From Schizochytrium sp. TIO01 (lineage: Eukaryota > Sar > Bigyra > Thraustochytrida > Thraustochytriidae): DNA of 64,000 nt. Location of the stretch: NCBI GenBank assembly GCA_004764695.1, contig SMSO01000025.1:5138362-5202361 (forward strand), read 5' to 3'. This document shows positions 12,079 through 22,271 of this stretch, one piece after another (within the stretch, counting starts at the first letter, position 1; each line of letters starts with the position of its first letter). The notes beneath the pieces were generated by a model. The model had not been told where the DNA came from. It worked only from the letters and a program-made list of their open reading frames with translations, and did not search any database. The translations under genes and the position numbers were made by a program.

Positions 12079-13419
12079 TCAAGTTTTTGCTTGGTCCAAT
12101 TCCCGCCGAAGCGTTGTATAAACGTTCTCCATTTGCTTTCCACCTTTGTCAAATTCGCAGTGATCAGCTGCCCAGGACCACATGGCATCTTGCTCATTTG
12201 AAGACAAAGTCTCGCTGTCCATTTTTGTTCCAATAAATTCGCCAATTCGTACGAGGTAGCTTACCGTTTTTTTGATAACAGCATTCTTTTCGTTCTTTTT
12301 ACCCTTTGCCCAGTCTTTAACCTTGGGGATTTTCTCTACAATTGTTTTAATTTCTTCCATAACAGAGTCTACATCGAAACCCGCGGCTTTAGCAGGTCCA
12401 GAGCTACTTGAGGACGGAGGAGGGGGAGCTTTGTTCGTCGACGTTACAGAGCCTGCGCCCGTTTTCGTCCTTGCAGGGTTCTGATCTAATGGAGACGATT
12501 GCGATTGTGAAGAAGTTCCATTTTCTGGTGTACTAGGCTCCGGGAGCTTTTGTGTTGTCGGGGCTCCAGAGGTATTGCTTGCATCGCTTGACTTCCGGCC
12601 TCGTTTATGGGCAGATGATGTGTTCGCAGTAGAAGTTCCATTCTTTGCTGGAGGGGATTCAGCATCTGAGTCCATGTGATCCGAGTCATGTGCATCTGCT
12701 GAGTCTGTGGAGAAGATCTTACGCTTCTTAGCTGTTTTCTTCGTATCCGCCTGCGTTTTTTTCCTTGCTTCCTCGGCCTCCTGTTTAAGTTGCACATGAC
12801 GCTTCACCTTCTCCGCAATTTCAGCTTTACTACGAGCTTCATCGCTACGCTTTCGGGCAGCTTCTTCGCGCTCTCGTTTTACTTTATCAGCTTTTGCTTG
12901 CTTTTCCTTTTCCCGAGCTTCTTCTGCAAGTCGCGCTTTCTCCTCTTCCTCAGCGCGCTTTTTACGGCGTGCTTCCTCTTCCTCCTTCAGCTTTGCAGCC
13001 TTTGCTCTTGCCTCCTCTTCTGCCTTTGCCTTGGCCTTGGCCTCTTCTTCCTTCTTAGCCTCTTCTTCCTTCTTAGCCTCTTCGTCTCCAGATCCGATCT
13101 CGATCACAGATTCCACTTCTTCTTCTTCATCATCATCGTCGTCGTCATCGTCACCACCAGAAATAGAGCTATCTTCAGGTATTGCAGCGCCTTTGCCACG
13201 AAATTTTCCAACTAAGCCAGCTCCCTTGCCAGGGAACATGGCAGCGCCTTTGCCACCACCGGTTGCGACACGGCCGCCGCGCTCAGAATCCGAGTCGTCA
13301 GAGTCGTCAGACTTGCTCATAGAAGAGCTCTCAGAGTCTGAGTCAGATTCGGAATGCGCGTTGCTGGTGCGCAAACGATCCATGATTGCAGCACCCTTGC
13401 CACTAAACTGACGGCTCAT
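12079..13419 (-). CDS. Acidic/charged nuclear-type protein with CHD1-like helical C-terminal (CHCT) domain
   Basis: The ATG at 13419 gives 446 residues. The N-terminus holds four copies of a G-K-G-A-[AG] motif (the first near residue 7, the others around residues 56-80) between Ser/Asp-rich stretches, an Asp/Glu run, then about 110 residues of Lys/Glu/Ala-rich charged helix, and a Ser/Thr/Pro-rich linker. The last 100 residues contain YLVRIGEFIG, then MWSWAADHCEFDKGGKQMEN and VYTTLRRE. These resemble the helical domain at the C-terminus of CHD1 remodelers (pattern I-G..I.......W.....FTEFDA..L...Y). No chromodomain or helicase is present. A chromatin-associated role follows from the domain and is inferred. 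It converges with the CRAL-TRIO gene. Confidence 0.75.
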   Translation of the reverse strand: MSRQFSGKGAAIMDRLRTSNAHSESDSDSESSSMSKSDDSDDSDSERGGRVATGGGKGAAMFPGKGAGLVGKFRGKGAAIPEDSSISGGDDDDDDDDEEEEVESVIEIGSGDEEAKKEEEAKKEEEAKAKAKAEEEARAKAAKLKEEEEARRKKRAEEEEKARLAEEAREKEKQAKADKVKREREEAARKRSDEARSKAEIAEKVKRHVQLKQEAEEARKKTQADTKKTAKKRKIFSTDSADAHDSDHMDSDAESPPAKNGTSTANTSSAHKRGRKSSDASNTSGAPTTQKLPEPSTPENGTSSQSQSSPLDQNPARTKTGAGSVTSTNKAPPPPSSSSSGPAKAAGFDVDSVMEEIKTIVEKIPKVKDWAKGKKNEKNAVIKKTVSYLVRIGEFIGTKMDSETLSSNEQDAMWSWAADHCEFDKGGKQMENVYTTLRRELDQAKT

Positions 13420-14991
13420 GGTGTCAAGCTAGAGTTTCACAGAAATCTCTCAAACCCTTTCCAAGGTAAGTTCAAAGTAGGTCTAGGATGAATTTGCACG
13501 TTGTAAGAAGTTTTGCGTCAATTTATAACCCAGCGAGCTCACAAGCTCTGGTCCAAAGTCTCCTTCCAGTAAGCCTCAAGTTTGATTGAGCTCGCCTTCT
13601 CTTGCCAAGAACCAAACTTCGGCTAAAATTAGCACACTCGTATCACACAGCAACCGTTCAAGGCAAATATTTTGCAATATTAATAAACCTCTTTTGAATT
13701 GCTCCAGGTTAGCAAGTACGAAAGGCTTGTATCAAAATTGTTCTGTGGCAATGCTTCTTCCGGATTTTACCACCGACGTCCAAATCCAAGCTGACCAGGG
13801 AGGCCCACTTCGCACGAGTTGAACCGTACTACCGGCACGTGCCGAGCGCCGTCACCAGCGGAGTATGAGCGGTCGAGTGTGAACAAGCAGACGCTGTTGA
13901 TTGCTTGTACTTCTGAAGTTGTGAGTAGAGTTGGTGATATCCACAAGTAGTAGCAGCAGCAGGTTGAACGACTGCTGCGTCTACTTTTGGGGTGGGATGA
14001 ACGACCGACTGCTTAAGAGGGGGAGACAGGCGGCTCGACCTCTGCCGCCGGAGCAGGAGCGGACCTTTTTGCTTCTCTCGCTCACTCGCAGGGTGCCAGG
14101 CCTCGGTTCCCAGCGTCGCGCTCTTGGGCGTCTGCTCGCTGATTAGTTGACCTCGCCACCGCTTCTAACGATGAGGCCGCAGACAGAAGCAAAACTATGC
14201 CGCTATAGAGCCCGCCACCTAAAGTAGACTATTCTCGCTCTACAGTGCACAATCCAAACCTACACTATCGGTTATTCGCCACAAAAGTAGAAGTAAACAG
14301 CGACTAAGCGGAGCTAACCATAGGCTACCATTCGAACTTAAAAGGGAGAATAGTGAAGGGACGATTAGATAAGATACTGTCGAAGAACTCCGTTTCCGCT
14401 ATTTCAGCGCTTCTCTCTTATTGCCTTTTGCAATGAGCTACACTAGAGCCACATAGCCAATCTCTGAATTAATTATTATTACACAACAGGTGTATGCTGC
14501 TACTCATGGCATAATGCGAAGGTCTGGTATTAGTGGCAACTAAAGGTTTAAGGTGTGATGCGTTGTAGAATAAATGATTTCAGAGTACAGGAATGCCAGG
14601 TCGAACGGATTTTTGAGCAAGGCTTTCCTCATTAGCTGGAATAGTAGGAGTAGATGTAGCAGTGCTCTTGAAATGTGGTTGTTCAAAAAGTTGAGTGCGT
14701 GAAATATAATATAACATTCGCAAAGAAGTGCAGAACTTCGAAAGTTCGAATTTTGTTGGAGCTCGAATCGTCAGAGGTAAATTCGATTGCGAGTAAGAAG
14801 CCGAATTCTGCGTTTTGGGTTTCTGTGCAAGCTGACCTTAAAGTAGAATTGGAGTTTGAAGTGGAAATTGAGTTCGAACACCAAATTCAGACTCGACCCC
14901 GTGCCCAGAACCAAAAGCAGCGGCTCCTCTTCGTGGCAGGCCTGCTTGCAGCGCAAGGTCATATGCGGCGCTGGAAGCTGCCCTTGAAGCC
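13420..14991. other. Divergent promoter region, no gene seen
   Basis: About 1.57 kb separates two genes transcribed away from each other. GC-richer sequence lies at 13800-14200. No RNA gene or convincing coding stretch is visible. The frame of the rightward gene stays open for some codons upstream of its ATG at 14992 (S-Y-A-A-L-E-A-A-L-E-A), so an upstream coding exon cannot be excluded. Confidence 0.45.
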
Positions 14992-17900
14992 ATGGATCGA
15001 GCTGAGGAGCTCGAACAAGGCGCGAAAGACGATGTCTTCGAACAGGCGGCGGAACGTCTGAAAGTTGCAACAGAAGCCGTAGCACAAAGCGAGAATCCTG
15101 AAGACTATGGGTTCAGGGTGGCCCGTGATAAAATCGATAAACCAAAGTGGCTTGCGGAGGAAGCACGACAGCTTCTCGACCCGCGAGGATATTTTGCAGA
15201 AAAGGTGCTAGACGTAGACCTTCAGCTTCCACAAAAGAAAGCTCGGAAGAGACCACGGCTCGCAAAGGAAAACTTGTACGAGCTTTTAACAAAACAGACC
15301 AATAAGAAAAGGTTTCCAAAGATCAGGGACGCCACAACGCTGAGTATGGATAACCCAGAGGTTAGCGATGATGACGACCTGCTTTTCCGAGCTCAACGTA
15401 GACCAGGTTCGCGTGAAGAGGTTACTCGAGAAGCAGAAAGTGACTCGCAAGCTAGTCAAACCACAGAGGTACATTCCTCGAGTCCAGTGAAAAGTTTGAG
15501 GGTACACCACAATGGAAAAGCAAACCAAGAAGCTTTGCTTCAACAAAATCCTCCGCGGCGTCTACACCCACTCTTTGAGGAGCTCCTTGCCAAACGGCCT
15601 TGTCAAAACTACACGCATGAGCAAATTGCTCGTCACCAACGTCATAAAGTGTCTCCTAGTCAGAAGAAGACAAAATGCAATTCTGTAAGCCGACTTCTCT
15701 CCGTAGATAAGGAAAAGCTGGACATGGAAATTGTTGAGGAGGCAAATCGTGGCGTTAGCTTTGCTGGAGAGCTCCAGGGGCAACAAGCTCGAATGAACAC
15801 AACTGTCCAACTTGCTGCACAGAAAGTTGAGGCAAGCCTTGAAGCAGGAAAAGAAATGCTTCCGCTTCATTTTCTCATGAAGTATCAATTAGAGTCATAC
15901 TGTCGGGAACGAGGTAGTCGACGCATTGTTGAAATCATGACAAGTATGTGGACTCGTGCTTTGCGTCAAGCCATGACAAGATGGAACGAATATGTGGAAA
16001 GATGCCGGGCTGAGGCCAGCATTGTAGCAGCGATTCGCATTCAGCAGATGTTTCGAGGATTTCTTTGTCGGAAGAATAATGAGCGTGGCCAAAGAATTTA
16101 CAGAAAAACTAAAGCTCTCCGTGAAAAGGAACATGGAGTGCAAAACCTTCTCGATACTCGGTCTAGGGCAGGTCTTCAAATCCAATGTACATGGCGAATG
16201 CATTTAGCCATATTGCAAAGGCGAAGGTTAGAAAGTGATGTTCGTGCTGTGTTGCGGGTGCAAACTCATTGGAGAGGGAAACGTAGCCGCCTTGCTGTCG
16301 CAGTTATGCAAGAACTTCGCGCACGAGATAATCGCTGTGCTGTGAAAATCCAAAGTGCATATCGGGGGATGAAGGGACGACGAGAGGCAAAAAGACGTGC
16401 CAGAGATGTTCAACATGCTCGCCGTGAAGCACAATTAGCCGATATAGGTTTCCTTCGAGCACAACGATTTGCACAGACTGGCGCCGCTGTTACTATTCAA
16501 AAGTGTTGGCGCCGAAGACAGATGCGTCGAGGTATTGTATTTATAGGCCATCGTGTAGCTGTCGAGATGCAGCGGATTGTACGCGGTTTTCTTGGGCGAA
16601 AGCGTGCAAAACGATTTCGGGAACTCTCTGGATATGCAAGATGGGTGCAACGGCATCGCTCCATTCTTGAGGGACCAGCAGTACAGATCCAGGTCATGTA
16701 CAGAGCACGGATTGCTCAACGTGAGCTTAACAATCTCCGCACATCAAAAGATGTAGCAAAACGAAACCGCATTGCAGCGAAGGCCAGTGTTCTTAAGCAA
16801 AGAAATCACCGTCGACGAGTTGGCAAACTTTTCATTTCAAAGGGGACGCGGACACGGGCTGCATGCACTATTCAAAAATTTTGGAGAGGACGTCTTGCGC
16901 GTCGCCTCATTATTCATAAAAGGCGGTATGTTATTCGCGAACGAAAGAATCGAGCAGCGTCTATGCTTCAAAGTCTCTGGAGAATGTACCCTCATCGAAC
17001 CAAATATGTAGCAATATGCCGCGACCGGGCAGCGACACGGATCCAAGCGTTAGCGCGAGGGCATGCAGTTCGCGCATTAGGCCAGGAAAGAAAGACTCGA
17101 AGTGAGGCAGCTGTCCGTCTTGAGAGTTGGTGGCGTATGCTTGCTGCTAAGAAGGAACTCGCAGCAATAAAGAACTTGCATACATCTCAGCTTAAAATAG
17201 CTGGTGTTATACGCTGCTTTGTTGCTCGAACAAATATGAGAATTCGACTGGATGATCAACGTGCGCGACAGGAAGCCGCACTTCGGGGCGCCCTTGAAAC
17301 AAATAAAGGTATTCGAAATGAACAAGGTCGTCTTGCTATAAGTGCGCTGCACTGTAACCCAACACGAACATCGCCTGAGGACTCTGAAACCTTAGCCATT
17401 TTCAGGGAACTAATTGAACCTTCTGGTCCATCAAATTCGAAGGACTCTGCTTCATTATCGTCGTCTAAGACCTCCACCTTATCAAAGAACTCAACGAAGC
17501 AAGATATGTCCTCGATTGGTTCAGCCACTTTTGCAAAGTATTGCCAAAATATTGGTGTGTTATCATCAAACTGCTTGAGCGCAACAGATGTTGATATTCT
17601 TTTTGCGAAGTGCTGTATGGGTAAAAGAAAAATGGACTATCTTGCATTTGTTGATGCACTAGAACTTATCGCAGAAAAGTTATTTCCAGAAGTAACAGTA
17701 TTCCGTGCTCATCGTGACAACGATGCACAAATAGTATGCTTTTTATATGAACATGTACTTGTGAAGAAGTGGAAGAAAGCAATTCAATTTCGAACTGATA
17801 AGCGTGTTCGGAAAGATGGCAATCCGCATTCAGGGCATGTATCGGGCGTGGAAAGGCCGACAGCGTAGGCGGATGGCACGAATTGCTCGAGAATACCAAC

Positions 17901-20698
17901 TTTTGCTTGCAGCACAAACAAAGGCGGCTGCGTGTATTCAATTAGCTTGGCGAATCTATGTGGCTCGCCAGAAGCTCTTTGTAGCAATCCGATCTGCATA
18001 TCGTTGTTTTATTGATACCGAAAATGGTTCGCGGTTCTGGCAAAACCCGAACTCTGGAATGACAACATGGACCAAACCTTCAATTCTGGGAAGTCGTGAT
18101 GTGGATGCCATAATCCACATCCCTCCTGTGCGGCATCAGTTTATTGTCTTATGCGATCGTTGCGGCGAGAAGGCTATTTCTGCACGATGTGAGGATTGCG
18201 AAATTTCATATTGTCAGAGTTGCACGGATCTCGTTCACAAAAAAGGAAAGAGAGCCAAACATGACATTATTCCTGTTGCACGATGTAGCCTCTGCAAATT
18301 CCAGGTGGCTACTAAGATCTGTATGGAGTGTGGTGATGTACCTTTCTGTGATTGTTGTGCTGATTATGCACATCGAGCGGGGAGCAAGTTGCGGCATGAT
18401 CTAGAATGGATAGTTTTAGAAGGCAGTGGAGTTTGCCAGACATGTGGTATACGGGCTGCGCGCTTTGATCAACCGCATCCAATATGCAGCATGTGTTGTG
18501 AACAAGAGCTTGGTATGGATCCAAGTTACCTCGCTCCACGACCCTTCACGACACGTGCGATTGAAGATCATCGTATGGAGCTTCATGAAGCTCGCGTTCG
18601 TGCATATGTACTTGACCAAGCTCAGCAGAAGGAACTAGAGCGACTTGAACGTGAGCGGAATGAAGCAGCTGCAAAAATCCAGTCGTTGGCTCGGATGGTT
18701 TTGACAAAGAAATCTGAAAAGGGAATCCGTGTGAGAGATGCTCTTGTTGCTAGAAAAGAACGCATTACACGGGCTAAGGAGGAGGCCGAGCGAAAGAAAA
18801 TTGTGAATCGCCTCAAGGCAAATTTTGCGCAAGTACAAAATGCAGCAAAAATGTTGCCCGGGCGTCAGGCTGCTAAAGAAGAAACGACCGAAGACAAATC
18901 TTTCCCCGCTCAGAACAGTGATTCTTCAAAACAGACCGTAGTTATTGGTGCATCAGGCGAGAACAAAGCCGGAGACCAGGGAACGGGCGTTGTGGAGAAG
19001 ACTGAAGGAAACGAAGAAAAGGAAGACTCTGATCCCGAAAATACAGATCAGGCAACCCCAGTTCGTGGCCTCTTGAGGCGCAGGAAAAAGAAAAAGGTCA
19101 AAGGAAAACGGAGCAAGTCCTCCAAAAAGGATGCAAAGAATAGATTCTCGGTCAATCTGAAGCTGAAGTCCAAAAAGACGACACCTCTACAAGATTCTGA
19201 TTTTGAGGACCACGATGAACAGCATAAGAACGATTTACAATCAGTTCATCCAGAGAATTCCCCATATTCAGAAGTTCATACTACACAAAATGAGTCTACT
19301 TCATCAGGCAAGATGCAAAAAGATGTAACTAACCAGCAAGATCACATAAAACCACAAGATCTGAGAATCCCAAATGACTCACAAGCACAAGTGAAGTCTG
19401 AAGCAAATGAACCCACCAGCTGCCAATCAAAGGAAAATCTACCATCTGGTAGAAAAAGCAGTGGCACTGCTGACCTATCAATGGCTACTTCTACAAAAAT
19501 CAAAACAATCGTAGAGAATAAAAGTGACTATGGGAAAGAGAGTAACAGCTCATCTCAAGTGTTGGTGCAGGAATCTACTGCTTCTGAAAAGAAGCATGAG
19601 CCAAACGAAGTCAAGTCTCAAGAAGTCGGTACTATTGGAAATTCGAGAGATGGTTCATATGAACAAAAAGAATCCTCGAAGCTAGCTTCGGGGAGCGAAA
19701 AGATAAGAGCTAACCTGCCCATGTCTGATCTAAAGTCCAATTCCAAGCCTAAGCAAGACAATGTCAGTGTAGAGAAAATTAATGATAATACTCAGGAGAC
19801 CAAGGAGCAGACATTGTCATCACAAGATCTACTCACAAAATCAAATACACAGCAGCAGCAACAGCAGCAACAGCAGCTACAGCAGCAACAGCAGCTACAG
19901 CAGCTACAGCAGCAACAGCAGCTACAGCAGCAACAGCAACAACAGCAGCAGCACCAATATGAGCAATATTATGAGCAATACGAGCATCAGCAACAACAAC
20001 CTTATGATCAACAGCAGCAAACCTACGAGCAACAAACCTACGAGCAACAAAACGGATATGAATATTACGGTCAAACAGATCAAAATTATCAAGGGTATGA
20101 TGCAAATACGTATGGCTATGGGGACACAGCTTATCACGGTGATGCAAGTGCAGCTCAATATGGAGAAAATGATGATGATCATTGGGATGAATATTTCGAC
20201 GAAACTCATCAAGCAGCTTACTACTACCACCGTAAGACTGGGGTGTCTGTTTGGAAAGATGATTATCTGGCAGGATATCAACAAACTGCATATGATCACA
20301 CCTATAATCAGCAATATCCTGAAGGGTACGATCAAACAAGTCCAGCTGCGGAGTACGAAGGATATGGCACCGGCGGTTACAGTGTTGCGCCGACTGGCTG
20401 GGACGGAGCTGGATACGAAATGAACTATCTTCTACCGTCTGAGGAGCAGGACGACCAATGGGATGAGTTTTTCGATGAGACTCAACAAGCTGCATATTAT
20501 TATCATCGGAAAACTGGCGTATCCGTATGGAAAGATGACTATATTGCTCAGCAGCAACAAGGGCAACTGCAACAGCACAATGAATATTATCAAGGCGATG
20601 GCACACAACTGCAAAATAATCAGCAAGGGTACCATGAACAAAGTGAATGGAATGGGCAGAGTTATTCTAATGGTTACCCTTATGGAAGTGGCACATAG
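14992..20698 (+). CDS. Giant IQ-repeat protein with p25-alpha, B-box-like zinc fingers and WW domains, one apparent frameshift
   Basis: This is about 1901 residues after correcting one base at 17812-17814. After an N-terminal helical region there are about 12 IQ-like motifs (16020-17270, such as AAIRIQQMFRGFLCRK and AACTIQKFWRGRLARR), which bind calmodulin-type light chains. A p25-alpha/TPPP-like segment follows (17520-17690, FAKYCQNIGVL and ATDVDILFAKCC), then further IQ motifs, a WW-like motif (about 18030-18085) and two B-box-like zinc fingers (18145-18270 and 18286-18411), plus a third Cys-rich piece near 18430-18510. The C-terminal half is a charged disordered region, a poly-Gln tract, and two nearly identical WW domains (20178-20260 and 20454-20545) with DETHQAAYYYHRKTGVSVW. 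p25-alpha and IQ repeats point to a microtubule/axoneme or cortical scaffold, by inference. The ATG at 14992 is the first in frame. Confidence 0.8.
17812..17814 (+). other. Homopolymer indel (A3) inside the IQ/WW gene
   Basis: Upstream sequence reads AIQFRTDKRVRK, then the frame shifts. With one A fewer it reads straight into MAIRIQGMYRAWKGRQRRR, an IQ motif in the next frame. As printed, the first frame ends at a stop at 17866-17868 within the IQ array. Confidence 0.8.
19848..19968 (+). repeat. CAG/CAA trinucleotide repeat encoding poly-Gln
   Basis: An imperfect CAG/CAA tract with interspersed CTA codons encodes a Gln-rich, Leu-interrupted run in the IQ/WW protein. The mixed codons suggest the peptide run is maintained rather than being a young expansion. 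The opposite strand is open over this tract but is a shadow. Confidence 0.85.
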
Positions 20699-20795
20699 GA
20701 AAATCCAGGGATGCTCGAACTTGAGAATGAAGAAAGAGTAAAAGGTTGGTAAAGAGTATAATGTCGTAAGGTTGTGATTAGATGAAAAAAGTAAA

Positions 20796-21638
20796 TTATT
20801 TTGCTGCTGCTTTGTTGTCATCGAGATCGTGGACAATGTCACCTTCGGCCACGGCGCCATCAGTAGGCTTGGGGTCCTCAGGCTTTTTCTCTTCATCACC
20901 GTCGAGCAAGAAGGCCATTTCCTCAATAGTAGGAGGTACACTCTTGTTCTTGTGAGAGGGGGGGGTCGAGTCCTTGAAGGTTTTGCGCATGTCATACGCG
21001 TCCTCACCATCAGCGTAATAGCCTGCCTCGATGTCATTAATCTCGTAACCAAGGGTGTCGTGGTAGAGGTGGAAAGCAGCGTAGTTAGTGCGCCGCACGT
21101 GCAGAGAAACGTACCTAGCTTGGAAGGTCTCCCGCATGTCACGTTGAGAGGCACGCATGAGCTTGGTGGCAAGACCAAGCTTACGGTGGGAGCGCAACAC
21201 CGAGAGAGATGTGATGTGGCCGTGAAGTCCGTTTGACATGTCCTCATCACTGGATCATCGAAAATCAGAAGAGACACGAAAGTAGTACAAGTTAGTTTTT
21301 ACGTCATGATCAAGACAACGAGACCATAAATGAATTCCCATCTAGTATCAGAGCAAGCCTTATTACCTTGTATACCTTACTCTCAACATTATGAATATGG
21401 AGAATGGGAGAAGTGGAGAACGAGTATCATTGATGATTTGTACAGATAGGGCAACTTACATTTTGGCAAGGACATAGCCGACAATCTTGCCGTTATCATC
21501 GGCGACGTAGAGAAGCTGCGGCCAAGAGAGCTCATGGTATACATAATACTTCATCTGGTAGTTCTCTGGGAGGCAGTGCAGGTTGCAGTTTTGCATAGCC
21601 TGCAAGTCCTCAATAGTGGCGCGACGGATGTTCACCAT
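20796..21638 (-). CDS. NAA10: N-alpha-acetyltransferase 10, NatA catalytic subunit
   Basis: This is the catalytic subunit of NatA, which acetylates Ser/Ala/Thr/Cys N-termini co-translationally together with NAA15. There are two exons: 21638-21460 and 21249-20796, giving 210 residues. Exon 1 starts [20 protein letters not shown] and contains [20 protein letters not shown], near-identical to animal NAA10. Exon 2 holds [19 protein letters not shown] with the acetyl-CoA loop R-x-x-x-L-G-L-A, then [16 protein letters not shown] and YYADGEDAY. The tail is acidic and ends in K-A-A-A-K. The frame across the junction is unambiguous (AT|T gives Ile before D-E-D-M). It converges on the IQ/WW gene, with 97 bases between stops. 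Confidence 0.97.
21250..21459 (-). other. Spliceosomal intron in NAA10
   Basis: A 210-base intron with donor GTAAGT directly after exon base 21460 and acceptor CCAG before 21249. It is a phase 2 intron: the codon ATT is split AT|T. Confidence 0.9.
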
Positions 21639-21741
21639 TTTGCCTAGCTGCTTTGATTGATCTCCTGTTCCTCTCTGTTCAAAGGTGTCACGGACTAAGA
21701 GGTTTCCACAATCTTAGACTAGATTAGTGGTTTTGAGGCGA

Positions 21742-21849
21742 CTACTTGCCGCCGGCGTAGTACTGGCGCACGGCTACCTGTCCTAAAGCAAGTGAGCGAA
21801 AGAGTTTGTTCATCTCAACCAAGAAGCTGCTTACTTTCTTCCTTGCCAT
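21742..21849 (-). CDS. Short ORF (35 codons) just upstream of NAA10, possible uORF
   Basis: An ATG at 21849 opens a 35-codon frame (starts MARKKVSSFLVEMNK, ends QVAVRQYYAGGK) that stops about 100 bases before the NAA10 ATG on the same strand. It has a basic N-terminus and an amphipathic middle. I do not recognise it. It could be an upstream ORF in the NAA10 leader, a separate tiny gene, or chance. A possible small intron inside (GTAAGC to ACAG) would keep the same C-terminus. Confidence 0.25.
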   Translation of the reverse strand: MARKKVSSFLVEMNKLFRSLALGQVAVRQYYAGGK

Positions 21850-22271
21850 TTTGACTTAGCAAAGTGCTAATACATCTCAGGAAGTTTGCTCTTACGATAA
21901 ACTATAGCACTGTACGGACGCGACTAGCAGGAGCCTCACATTTGGGCGATTGAAGAGAGGCATGAAGAGCTTGACAGAATATCTCAATACATGGTTGTTC
22001 TTCTTGTCGGCTACAAAAAATAGCTTCAAACAATTTTCAAGGGGTAGAGTGGAGGAAACAGGTATCGTGTCACGTTGGAGATTTCAAATTTGTCATTGAA
22101 CGCGCACAAAGAATTGACCAGTATGTCATTCTAAAATTAAGTTTGTCAAATTTAACCGAAGAACAAAACGGAAGCAACCAAGGTTATAGAAAAAAGGAAT
22201 CAAGAGCAAATAAATTGTCGACTCAATCGAAATTGTGTACAAAGAATAATCATGCAATGCTATCAACAACG

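Noticed and set aside
2259-17814. Programmed +1 ribosomal frameshifting at three genes
   Set aside because: The sites share no common slippery codon or stop, and a fourth gene needs the opposite change, so homopolymer error is simpler.
19833-20606. Minus-strand frame of 257 codons opposite the poly-Gln/WW region
   Set aside because: It is the complement of CAG-rich and His/Tyr-rich codons (long V-A-A-V-A repeats); the plus strand has real WW domains there.
20432-21277. Minus-strand frame of 281 codons across the NAA10 3' exon
   Set aside because: It overlaps NAA10 in another frame on the same strand; NAA10 exon 2 is a near-exact family match.
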